Under the pieces are notes generated by a model. It ran no database searches. It was not told the origin of the DNA and was given only the letters and a program-made list of their open reading frames with translations. Made by a program: the position numbers and the translations under genes. From the NCBI GenBank assembly GCA_946615905.1, contig CAMOIE010000002.1, positions 122,924 through 186,923 on the forward strand: DNA of 64,000 nucleotides. The letters are read 5' to 3'. The number at the start of each line of letters is the position of its first letter. Position 1 is the stretch's first letter. This document shows, in pieces, positions 25,761 to 33,931 of the stretch. Source of the DNA: an uncultured Treponema sp. (GTDB lineage: Bacteria > Spirochaetota > Spirochaetia > Treponematales > Treponemataceae).

Positions 25761-26456
25761 CTACAGACGGATTGTTTCGACCATGTAGCGGGTTGAAGTT
25801 CCAGTTGAATCTTCCTGAGTTTTCTTAATCACAAAGACTAAATTCCGTCCGGTTGAATCGGAGAAAATCCTGTCTATTGCGTAATCAGTGATTCCAGGCC
25901 TCTTAATTTGGGGATTTCCAACAGTGTTTCTTGAAATCACGGAACCGTTTTCATCTTTCTTTTCAAGTGTGATGAAAAAAGAAGACTTGCAGTTCTGGCC
26001 ATAGCCGTCTACTGTTTTTTTTAAGTTGATATGGTAGAAAACCGCCTGCTCAACTGACGAACCTTCGTAATCCTTGAAGACGATTTCTTTTCCGTCAGAA
26101 TTGTCATTGCCCCGGACGTATAAAACTTGCTCAGTCTGGGCGGGTGAGGCCTTGTATTTTCTGATGCCCCAACCTGCCTTTTTTAGCAAGGCATCATAAA
26201 CTGACCTTCCAGTCTTATTTGATGTGTCTGCAGAAGGTTTTGTCCGGTAGACGTTTATAAAATCATTTTTCGCGATGTCGACCGCATAGATTTCCGCATA
26301 GCCCTGAAAGCTTACGTCAGTTTTTCCGTATTCACCGAAAATGTAAGTAGCTCCGTCAGATGACAAGCCGATGTCCACAAAAGCCGCAACATCACCGGCA
26401 AAAGCCATTGCACCGGCTGTAAGAATAAATAAACAGGTCAAAAGCGTGCGTTTCAT
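25761..26456 (-). CDS. Predicted secreted protein, DUF2259-like
   Basis: A 231-aa protein with a cleavable signal peptide (MKRTLLTCLFILTAGAMAFA). The mature start GDVAAFVDIGLSSDGATYIFGEYG and IYAVDIAKNDFI (near residue 55) fit the DUF2259 family of predicted secreted proteins, whose function is unknown. SD GGGAGG supports ATG 26456 rather than an upstream ATG at 26486. The periplasm is the likely site. It is divergent from the membrane protein at 26591, and the two promoters share a 134-bp gap. Confidence 0.7.
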   Translation of the reverse strand: MKRTLLTCLFILTAGAMAFAGDVAAFVDIGLSSDGATYIFGEYGKTDVSFQGYAEIYAVDIAKNDFINVYRTKPSADTSNKTGRSVYDALLKKAGWGIRKYKASPAQTEQVLYVRGNDNSDGKEIVFKDYEGSSVEQAVFYHINLKKTVDGYGQNCKSSFFITLEKKDENGSVISRNTVGNPQIKRPGITDYAIDRIFSDSTGRNLVFVIKKTQEDSTGTSTRYMVETIRL

Positions 26457-26590
26457 ACATCCTCCCACAAAGTTCCTAATGAACATAAAAAATAAATTTT
26501 TTGCTCAAGAATTCGGACTTATACAGTAATAATTTCGGAATTTTTTCACTTCGGCTTTACATATTTTTCTCTTGCATTTACTATTTTGTC

Positions 26591-27415
26591 ATGACCTTAA
26601 AATCCAGAAATCTTTATTTACGGCTTTTCTTTTGTCTTTCCGTCCTCTGTCTGATTACTCTCTGCGTCATCTTCATAATGTCATTCGTTTCAAAAAATGC
26701 AGTCCCCCTTCCTGAAAAACGCTTTTTTGACTCAATGCCTGATTGGGTCATCTTTAAGATTCATCCTTTTGCGACGAATTTTTCCGCCTTTTTTATGTTG
26801 GTCTATGCCTCAGCCACACTTTTTATAAGCATAAGGACTTTCGAAAACACCCAGTCCAGTGAAATAGTGTTTTTCGCCGGCTTTTTGGGGGCATGTATTT
26901 GTGAGGCTCCTAGATTTTTGTTTCCCATCTACGGACTCTGGCAGAACAATTCGACCTTGCTGATATTTTTTTCCCGCGTGATTTTTACAGGCCGACTTTT
27001 CGCCCCAATTACATTCCTACTTGCCGCAATCGCTAGTGGAATGGAACAAAGACAAGATATAGAAAGAAATTTAACTGTTAGTTTGGCTATTTCAATGATA
27101 ATTGCGACTATAATTCCGGTGAATCCTACAGTCGTTTATGCAAGTGCGAATACCGAATACGGACTGACTTCAACGACTTCCGTATTGCGGATTATTTTAT
27201 TTATTCTGACCTTTGCCTCATTTATTTTTAATGCGAAAAAAACTGAGGCTGTCGAACTGAAATACATGGCCTTCGCTTTTGCAATCTTGTTTATCGGCTA
27301 TCTGATTTTGACTGTTACAGATAATTTTGTATTTTTGATTTTCGGCATTGCCGCCTTGCTCGCAGGTTCTATTCAGTTTGTTGCAAACCTCCACAAGTTA
27401 TATCTGTGGAAGTAA
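26591..27415 (+). CDS. Multi-pass membrane protein, function unknown
   Basis: A 274-aa protein with about seven to eight hydrophobic segments, the first right at the N-terminus (LRLFFCLSVLCLITLCVIFIM, residues about 10-30). The layout, with short loops and an inner phrase ELKYMAFAFAILFIGYL, resembles 7TM sensor-type membrane domains, but no signalling domain follows. ATG 26591 is preferred: TACTAT at 26579-26584 ends 6 bases upstream (leaderless). A longer frame from 26501 is open but has no signal. Its last 18 bases overlap the convergent gene at 27398. Confidence 0.6.
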   Translation: MTLKSRNLYLRLFFCLSVLCLITLCVIFIMSFVSKNAVPLPEKRFFDSMPDWVIFKIHPFATNFSAFFMLVYASATLFISIRTFENTQSSEIVFFAGFLGACICEAPRFLFPIYGLWQNNSTLLIFFSRVIFTGRLFAPITFLLAAIASGMEQRQDIERNLTVSLAISMIIATIIPVNPTVVYASANTEYGLTSTTSVLRIILFILTFASFIFNAKKTEAVELKYMAFAFAILFIGYLILTVTDNFVFLIFGIAALLAGSIQFVANLHKLYLWK

Positions 27416-28027
27416 AAAACTGACTAAGCCACCTAAAAGAATCGGAATGACGAGGTTGTCAAAATCCTTAAGAGGAAGGACTTCAATCGCAGCTCCGCAA
27501 GTTGCTGTCACAAGGGCGATAAGGGTGTTGCCTGTCAAAATTTGGGTTGAGCAGAAAATCGCGAAAAAACATGTGAGACTTCCGGCGGCAGTTTTTCCCT
27601 GGGTGAAGGGAATTACTATTCGACCGAAAAGTTTTCCTGCAACGGATGCGAGTCCGTCTCCGAAGGCTAGGGCACAGATTCCGCAGGCTGCGGGAAGTTC
27701 CCCCCACATGAGGGAGGCTGAAATTATTCCGCAGACCAAAGTCACCGGACCTAGAACAAAGTGGTTTTCGTCACGCTTTCTGGCGGCGGCAGCGGTGACT
27801 GCTGAAATAACTGGAATTTCGTACCCCTTCATTCTCAGGACTTCACAGACTGAATAGAAAATACAGGTCATGGTCAAAAGAATCAGGGCCGGAGTCTTTT
27901 GAAAATGCAGGAGAATCGGAACAAAACCCGTGCAGAGGTGGATTGACTTTCTGAAAAGTTCCTTGCGGATAAAAATCAGGTAGCGGCCAAGTTCAATTCC
28001 GCTTTGAAAAGAATAGGTCCTGTCCAT
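27398..28027 (-). CDS. CTP-dependent lipid/dolichol kinase-like membrane protein (SEC59/DGK1/VTE5 family)
   Basis: A 209-aa membrane protein with about six membrane segments. RKELFRKSIHLCTGF near residue 25 and the conserved block ALAFGDGLASVAGKLFGR then GKTAAGSLTCFF match the SEC59/DGK1/VTE5 family, which uses CTP to phosphorylate dolichol, diacylglycerol or phytol. The lipid acceptor here cannot be assigned. SD GGAGGAG precedes ATG 28027. It is 21 bases downstream of the FlcA-like gene and may share its mRNA. Confidence 0.75.
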   Translation of the reverse strand: MDRTYSFQSGIELGRYLIFIRKELFRKSIHLCTGFVPILLHFQKTPALILLTMTCIFYSVCEVLRMKGYEIPVISAVTAAAARKRDENHFVLGPVTLVCGIISASLMWGELPAACGICALAFGDGLASVAGKLFGRIVIPFTQGKTAAGSLTCFFAIFCSTQILTGNTLIALVTATCGAAIEVLPLKDFDNLVIPILLGGLVSFLLPQI

Positions 28028-28048
28028 TTTTCTGCTCCTCCAGACTTT

Positions 28049-31000
28049 CTATTCCAAAATCTTTTCGTTTTCGAGAGTCATGTCTATATTTGTGAAGATT
28101 CCCGGTTCAAAATCAGGAATCGGATGCGTTATGTATTTTATGTTGCGGGCGGCGAGATTTTCCTGGCTTTCATCCATGCGGACGACTGTAGCTGGGTTGC
28201 GGGTGAGAATATCCCATGCGCGGATTGAGTCTGAGAGGCGGACGATTGCCTCTGCATTCATTGAGGAATTTCCTGTCTGCTTTGCAAGGCGGTACAAAGT
28301 TACACCTAGGTTGTTAGAGACATCCTTGTACATTTCAACGAGCTTTGTGTCGTTTACATCGCTTTGCGGGTCGAATACGGCACGCCGTGCCCTTTCCATG
28401 TTCAACTTGCTGAGCAAGTCTTCGTAATAGCCGTGGGCGACAAAATTGTCATTCCTCAAGGAAAGCGTGTTACCCAAGGCTAAAAGAAGATTTGAGTCAG
28501 AAGGATTTTCTTCTGAGGTTTTGATGAAAGCGGCAAGAGCCTTGTCGAAATCTTTGTTCTTGTAGTTGATATAGCCGATTCTGTAGTTAAGAGACGGCGT
28601 GTCATACTTTGTGGCGACGGCAGTCTGATAGTTCTCAAGTGCTGCTGCCATGTCACCGTTGATGAAGTATTCCAAGTCTCCCATGTCAGCGAAAAGCTTT
28701 CCTGTATTCCTGTCACCTTCAAGACCTGTGCGTGCCTGCTCGTCATTGAAAACCTTTATTCCGCGGGTGTAAACCTTTTGGGCTGTAATGTATTCTTCTT
28801 CCTCAGTCCAAAGCTCACCCAACATTCTGGCTGCGTCAATTTGGCGGTAGATGTTTTTCTTGGTGCGGACCGGGGCTGCGTCATAAAGGTCCAGGGCCGT
28901 GTTGAATTCACTCTTTGCCAGATTTACCGAGCCTGTCGTATGAACAAAGTAACGGGCAAAATTATAGTGGGCTGTCGGATTTGACGGGTCTGCCTTTACG
29001 GCAGTTTCAAGCATACCGCGGACATCCTCAATTGCAGAGCGCAGGTATTCTTCTGATGAGGAGAGGTTTCCGTAGGACTTGTCTAGCAGGTAGCCTGAAA
29101 GTTCCGTCCAGTCCTGGGCCCCCAAAGCCTTTTTGTTGTTCGGGTAGAAATGAGGCTTTAAGCCCAAGACTTCCTTGAGCTGGTCTGTGCGGATATAGTA
29201 GCGGAGCATTCTTCCTAAGTAGAGGTCTTTAGATCCGTATAATTGGGTCAAAAGTGAATACTGGGCCAGGGCGAGCTCGTATTTTTCAGGGTCGGTTTCA
29301 GCCCATTCGAGATAAATGTCACCTAATAGAAGGATTCCATCTGAATCGTTGATGTGCCAGTCGAGGACTTGGCGGCGGACTATTTCCTCGGCCTTGGCGT
29401 AATTTGCCAAATCGTAGAGTTCCATTTCTGCATACTCAAGACCAGCCTTTTTGTCGTGGTTGAATACACCGAGAATGTTGTAATACATCTGGCCTGCGCG
29501 CTCATACTGCCTGTGTGTCCTGTAACCGCGGGCATACTTGAAGAACCATTTTTTTACAGGTTTATAAGACACCGCCTCCTCAAATTTTGACTCAGAGCCT
29601 GGGTATTCATTGTTTTCGAGCAACGTGTAGCCCTGTTTGTAGAGGATGTTTGCCATGACCGGCTTGTAGACAAACTGAACTCCGGCCTGAAAGAGGATGA
29701 ATCCGAAGATACAGAGGATGACTCCGGCGACTGCGGCTGGAAGAATCCTGTTGCGCAACTGGTACTGGAATGATTTTTTGTATGCTTCGTATTCTGCAAC
29801 GGAGCGACGCTCAAAGTCACGGGGAACAGGAATTGCGATGTCTAGCATCTTTTCCAGATGTGAGGCAACCTGACGGGCAGGGGTCTTTTTGAGGACTTTT
29901 TCAATCACCTCAAAAACTGCGTCATCAGTGAATTCGTTCTTTACTATTAAGTCTTCAATTGCGATGCGGAGGTTCAGCGGATATTCGGCGAGATTTTTTT
30001 TGAACTGGGCATATTCGCTTTCCGTGAGAGTGTTCTTCGGTTTGTCGGAGGCTTGAGCCTGTGCAAAATTCGGAGTGTCGACAACGGGCTTTTTCTTTTC
30101 CATAGAAGCCGTGTCTGTGTCCGAGAAGCCTGGGATCTCAAAATTATCATCGAGGACAAAATCGTCTCCACCGCCACCTGTGAGTGGAAATTCGTCATCC
30201 GGGGCTGCCGGAGCGGAAGGCTTGGCGTCGTCTTCGGTAAACTCGTCCATGGCGGAAATGTCGAAAACATCGGCATCTGGGGAAGACATTTCTGGAACGT
30301 CTGCTGATGCGTCTGGAACGTCTCCTTCTGGCGGTGGCATTGAGTCAAAATCAAGACCGGCTGTGTCAAAGAGATTTGACATGTCGTCTGCCGGAGCTGG
30401 AGGTTCTTCCGCTACGGGACTTTCTGCGGGTGCTTCTTCTTGCTGAATGTCATCGGCGGGTGGCGGAGTCAAATCGGCAGGACTGTCACCGGCTTCGTCC
30501 ATCGAAGGAATTTCAGCTGCTGAATCAGCGTTGGGGGCATCCCCCTCCGGTGGCGGCATTGTGTCAAAATCAAGTCCAGATGTGTCAAAGATGTTGTCAT
30601 CGAATGATGGCAGGGCTTCGTCCGCTGACTTTTCTGGGGCAGCTTCTTCTGCGGGGGCAGGAATGTCTTCGGAAATGGGGGCTTCTGTTCCGCCAGTCTC
30701 TGGAGGATTCCCGTCTTCTGCAGCGATTTCCTCAGGAATATCCTCGTTCATGTTGATTTCCTGACCGTCAAAGGCAAAGTCGCTGTCTGCTTGGGCCACT
30801 GGGTCTGCTTGGACCGCATTTTCTGCATGTGGAATTGGAGAGGCTTCCGGGGCGGCTTCTTCCGCTTGAGGCTGGAAACTTTCTTCTTCGACTGGGCTTT
30901 CTTCGGTCAGGTTGTCGAAATCAGGGAGGTCAAATGAGCCTAAGTCTCCGAGCGAGTCCAATCCGTCTGTGCTGCCTGCTGGCCCTGGGGCGGCTGGATT

Positions 31001-31567
31001 TTCTGTAGGAGCGGAATCTTCTGTGGGGGCAGGATTTTCTGTAATAGGAGAGTCTTCAAATTCTGAGAGGGCATCGAGGTCTAAGTCATTGGAAGGCCCT
31101 GAGGGTGCCAAAAGGGAGTCCAAATCCAAGTCCTCAAGGGGGGCTTCTGCCGGACTGGAATTTTCAGTTTTCGGAGCGGACTGGCTAGCCGTATCTTGGG
31201 CTGCGTTTGCGTCATCTGTGAGGAATTCGCTTAAGTCTGGAATTGATGGGTCTGACTCTGCCGGGGATGCTTCGTCTGTTCCTAAAAGGGAATCAATGTC
31301 CAAGTCATCTGCTGAACCTAAATCTGTGAGACCTGAGAGAATTTCATTGTCGGGAGTCGCTTTTGCATCGGAATCACCTTCTTCCGCCTCTCCAGAATCC
31401 TGATTGGGCATACCGAGAACGAAGTCTTCGCTGTCGTCATCTTCAGGAATATTTTCGGGAATAGGAAGATCGGTCGGCTTTTCACCACGCTTGGCACGGA
31501 TTGTTATTTCTCCGCCGACGTTTTTCATGTCTTCTTTAAATTGTCTAAGTTGTTTTTTCCCTGGCAT
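28049..31567 (-). CDS. Large acidic/TPR membrane protein, candidate periplasmic flagellar collar protein FlcA
   Basis: A 1172-aa protein. Residues 1-40 are basic, then 40-500 are disordered, acidic and Pro/Ala-rich, with repeated phrases FDTSGLDFDTMPPPEGD and FDTAGLDFDSMPPPEGD. Residues about 520-600 form a helical block (LTESEYAQFKKNLAEYPLNL, in part), 605-630 a single membrane segment, and 640-1150 a series of TPR-like helical pairs (for example DKALAAFIKTSEENPSDSN). This order (cytoplasmic tail, one membrane helix, periplasmic TPRs) is that of spirochaetal FlcA (BB0326 of Borrelia), which builds the collar of the periplasmic flagellar motor. Assignment is by architecture only. TAAAAT at 31574-31579 ends 6 bases before ATG with no SD. 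Confidence 0.6.
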   Translation of the reverse strand: MPGKKQLRQFKEDMKNVGGEITIRAKRGEKPTDLPIPENIPEDDDSEDFVLGMPNQDSGEAEEGDSDAKATPDNEILSGLTDLGSADDLDIDSLLGTDEASPAESDPSIPDLSEFLTDDANAAQDTASQSAPKTENSSPAEAPLEDLDLDSLLAPSGPSNDLDLDALSEFEDSPITENPAPTEDSAPTENPAAPGPAGSTDGLDSLGDLGSFDLPDFDNLTEESPVEEESFQPQAEEAAPEASPIPHAENAVQADPVAQADSDFAFDGQEINMNEDIPEEIAAEDGNPPETGGTEAPISEDIPAPAEEAAPEKSADEALPSFDDNIFDTSGLDFDTMPPPEGDAPNADSAAEIPSMDEAGDSPADLTPPPADDIQQEEAPAESPVAEEPPAPADDMSNLFDTAGLDFDSMPPPEGDVPDASADVPEMSSPDADVFDISAMDEFTEDDAKPSAPAAPDDEFPLTGGGGDDFVLDDNFEIPGFSDTDTASMEKKKPVVDTPNFAQAQASDKPKNTLTESEYAQFKKNLAEYPLNLRIAIEDLIVKNEFTDDAVFEVIEKVLKKTPARQVASHLEKMLDIAIPVPRDFERRSVAEYEAYKKSFQYQLRNRILPAAVAGVILCIFGFILFQAGVQFVYKPVMANILYKQGYTLLENNEYPGSESKFEEAVSYKPVKKWFFKYARGYRTHRQYERAGQMYYNILGVFNHDKKAGLEYAEMELYDLANYAKAEEIVRRQVLDWHINDSDGILLLGDIYLEWAETDPEKYELALAQYSLLTQLYGSKDLYLGRMLRYYIRTDQLKEVLGLKPHFYPNNKKALGAQDWTELSGYLLDKSYGNLSSSEEYLRSAIEDVRGMLETAVKADPSNPTAHYNFARYFVHTTGSVNLAKSEFNTALDLYDAAPVRTKKNIYRQIDAARMLGELWTEEEEYITAQKVYTRGIKVFNDEQARTGLEGDRNTGKLFADMGDLEYFINGDMAAALENYQTAVATKYDTPSLNYRIGYINYKNKDFDKALAAFIKTSEENPSDSNLLLALGNTLSLRNDNFVAHGYYEDLLSKLNMERARRAVFDPQSDVNDTKLVEMYKDVSNNLGVTLYRLAKQTGNSSMNAEAIVRLSDSIRAWDILTRNPATVVRMDESQENLAARNIKYITHPIPDFEPGIFTNIDMTLENEKILE

Positions 31568-31899
31568 TGTGTAATTTTACCCCACATCTCAAGTTAGGAC
31601 AAGGCAAACGCCCAACAAGTCCCCCCTTTAATTTCGGAAGATTTTGGACAATAATTAACTTAATAAGTAAGCAAAAAATCTCAGCATCCGATGGAATTTT
31701 TCAGGTGGGGATTTTAAGGGGCTTGCCCCTTAGGCGAGAGGGTAGCGGACAATCCAACAAAGCGGAGAGAATGACGGCAGCTTGCTGACGGCATTCGTGG
31801 AGCGACTTGGATTGGGAGCGAGGGGGAGACCTCCCCCCTCATAAATTTTTCACTTTTCCTTATTCATTTTTCCCTAAAATCCTCCGATATTTTGACTGT
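31568..31899. other. 332-bp divergent gap with palindromes
   Basis: No gene supported. It holds a perfect palindrome AAGGGGC-TT-GCCCCTT (31716-31731) and the hairpin GGGGGAG-AC-CTCCCCC (31822-31837), plus an imperfect direct repeat of GACGGCA/GACGGCATT around 31773-31795. The -10 boxes of the two flanking genes lie at its ends (31574-31579 minus; 31888-31893 plus). Confidence 0.5.
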
Positions 31900-32610
31900 A
31901 TGAAAAAAAATTTTCTCGTTCTGACGGTCATGCTCTGCTTTGTGAGCGGGATTTTTGCTTTTGAAGCGGACGATGCATACGAATACAATCAGGTTGTCTC
32001 TCAGATTCAGGAGGTTAAGGCTCCTTACGTAGATGGGGACTACATAGTTTTTACAGCCCCCCACAATTCGCGCGGAGTTTCAATCGCCTTTGACCACGAG
32101 GATTTTAAGACTGTCCATTCTTTTGTTCTGCACAAAAGCATTGATTTTGATGGAAATGAGACTAACTCTTGGTTTTACTATTTGCTAAAAAAGCCGAAAG
32201 ATATTTCTACGATCCGCTACCGCCTGATTATTGACGGACTTTGGACTCCTGACCCCCTCAACGAAAATACCGTTTATGATTCTACTGTTAGGGCAAGACT
32301 CTCAGTTTTTTCTTTCCCGGCGAATAAAAAGGTTGCAACGGAAAACCTCACCAGTGGAATGACAAAATTTGTCTGCCTCGCTGATTCTGGAAAAGAAATT
32401 CGTCTAGGTGGAACTTTTACCGGCTGGGATTCTTGGATTTACACGATGAATGAAGTCTCTCCAGGCCGTTACGAGCTTTCTCTGCCCCTCCCGGCAGGAA
32501 CCTACTATTATTCATATTATTCAGGGATTTCAGCCTTTCTTGACCCTACGAATCCCAAGAAAGGCTATACGAGCGATGGGCGGGCTGTTTCCTGCATTGT
32601 CGTAAAATAG
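31900..32610 (+). CDS. Secreted protein with glycogen-binding (AMPK/CBM48-like) domain
   Basis: A 236-aa protein with signal peptide MKKNFLVLTVMLCFVSGIFA. The C-terminal 80 residues fit the AMPK-type glycogen-binding fold: VCLADSGKEIRLGGTFTGWD, then GRYELSLPLPAGTYYYSYY and FLDPTNPKKGYTSDGRAVS. The N-terminal half (VFTAPHNSRGVSIAFD, RYRLIIDGLWTPDPLN) looks like a second, weaker E-set domain. There is no enzyme domain. It may bind alpha-glucans or, as such domains do in some treponemes, act as a structural periplasmic protein. ATG 31900 is leaderless-like: TATTTT at 31888-31893 ends 6 bases upstream. Confidence 0.75.
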   Translation: MKKNFLVLTVMLCFVSGIFAFEADDAYEYNQVVSQIQEVKAPYVDGDYIVFTAPHNSRGVSIAFDHEDFKTVHSFVLHKSIDFDGNETNSWFYYLLKKPKDISTIRYRLIIDGLWTPDPLNENTVYDSTVRARLSVFSFPANKKVATENLTSGMTKFVCLADSGKEIRLGGTFTGWDSWIYTMNEVSPGRYELSLPLPAGTYYYSYYSGISAFLDPTNPKKGYTSDGRAVSCIVVK

Positions 32611-32654
32611 AAAATTAACTTTATAAAAGCTGGCTTTCATAATACAATAAGGGT

Positions 32655-33329
32655 ATGTTCGATAAATTTAAATGTTGCGCGCCTGGCTGCAACAAGACTC
32701 CGCTTTCGCTGATTATTGATGGAAAAAAGCAAAGTTTTGGTGGCTACTGCCTGCGCCACACAGCTGACCAAGAGGAAGCGACAAGAGATTTCTACAAGTA
32801 CATTATGGAAAACGACAAGATTGTCGGTCTGAATGTGGCAGGAATCACTTTTGACGGCATGGAAAAATTCGACCTCACCGACAAGCGTTTTTACGGTTGC
32901 AACTTCCAACACTGCATTTTTTCAGGAATCCATTCCCGCCACCTGAGAAGCCGCATGTGCTCATTTGACTTTTGTATGTTCATGGACTGCAACCTCCTTG
33001 AAAGCAACATGCAGTTTACATCCTTCGCAGGGGCAAAATTCAGCCACGTCCTTTTTACCGGGTCTGACATGATTCAGAACAATTTCTGCGGACTTTCAAG
33101 CTTCCAGTCTTCCTTTGATGACTCAGACCTCTACAATTCCCGCTTCATAAAAGCGAACCTTGTGGACACTTCAATCCGCAACTGCAACGTCAAGAAGGCT
33201 TTGTTCAATTCCTGCCTCTACAACAACGTGTCCTTCCGCCTGTCAAACACGAACGAAGCGATTTACGATTTGGCTGACAAGGATATTTTCACCAAGGATG
33301 ATGACGAGACGCTGAATCTCGAAAAATAG
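32655..33329 (+). CDS. Pentapeptide-repeat protein with N-terminal zinc-finger-like motif
   Basis: A 224-aa protein. The first 40 residues hold CCAPGC and YCLRH, a C-x4-C ... C-x2-H set that could bind zinc. Residues about 60-200 are pentapeptide repeats of the A/C-(D/N)-L/F-X-X kind (FYGCNFQHCIFSG, NLLESNMQFTSFAGAKF, in part), rich in Phe and Cys, predicted to form a right-handed quadrilateral beta helix. Such folds often mimic DNA or mediate binding. SD AAGGG precedes ATG 32655. The next gene begins 11 bases downstream, so they are probably one unit. Confidence 0.8.
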   Translation: MFDKFKCCAPGCNKTPLSLIIDGKKQSFGGYCLRHTADQEEATRDFYKYIMENDKIVGLNVAGITFDGMEKFDLTDKRFYGCNFQHCIFSGIHSRHLRSRMCSFDFCMFMDCNLLESNMQFTSFAGAKFSHVLFTGSDMIQNNFCGLSSFQSSFDDSDLYNSRFIKANLVDTSIRNCNVKKALFNSCLYNNVSFRLSNTNEAIYDLADKDIFTKDDDETLNLEK

Positions 33330-33340
33330 GGAGCTGGAAT

Positions 33341-33913
33341 ATGAAAGTTTACTTTAACCGCATCGTAGAAACTTTTTCAAATTCCTATGTCGTGGTGAAT
33401 GACGCGCAAAGAAAGGCTCTGATAATTGACCCCGGTCGTGCAACTCCTGAGATGATTAACCAGATAGAGGATGGGGGCTACACTCTGGAGGCGATTTTAA
33501 TTACAAGCAACATTCCTGAACATACGGAAGGAATTTCGACCCTTGAGAAAATTTATAGGCCGGGAATTTATGCCGCCGATACGGATATAGCGGGGAAAAA
33601 GACTTTTGTAATCCGCGGGGACGGAAAGCTCCACGTATGCGGACTTGACATGAGCTATTTTTCGATTCCCGGACATTCTTCGGACTCAATTGTCTATAGA
33701 ATCGGCAACGTGCTTTTTACAGGCGATGTGATTTCTGCCGGAAAGGTTGGGGAGACCGTTTCTGCCTATTCGAGAAGGCTTATGATTGACGACATAAACA
33801 AAAAACTGATGCCCCACAGCGATGACACGATTATCATGCCAGGCCATGGGCCTATGACTTCCGTAGGGGCTGAAAAGCTCTTTAACATCGAGCTTGATGT
33901 AAAGAAAAAATAG
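33341..33913 (+). CDS. Metallo-beta-lactamase-fold protein with incomplete metal site
   Basis: A 190-aa protein with the MBL layout: early strands NSYVVVNDAQRKALIIDPG, later PGHSSDSIVYRIG, LFTGDVI, and the last motif IIMPGHGPMTS. The key HxHxDH segment is degenerate: the place reads SNIPEHTEG, keeping only the last His and lacking the first two His and the Asp. So one metal site is lost or altered. Family members hydrolyse thioesters (glyoxalase II type) or other esters; catalysis here is doubtful. SD GGAG precedes ATG 33341. It is conserved enough in the rest of the fold not to look like a pseudogene. Confidence 0.75.
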   Translation: MKVYFNRIVETFSNSYVVVNDAQRKALIIDPGRATPEMINQIEDGGYTLEAILITSNIPEHTEGISTLEKIYRPGIYAADTDIAGKKTFVIRGDGKLHVCGLDMSYFSIPGHSSDSIVYRIGNVLFTGDVISAGKVGETVSAYSRRLMIDDINKKLMPHSDDTIIMPGHGPMTSVGAEKLFNIELDVKKK

Positions 33914-33931
33914 GGGCAAAAAGTTGCCCCT

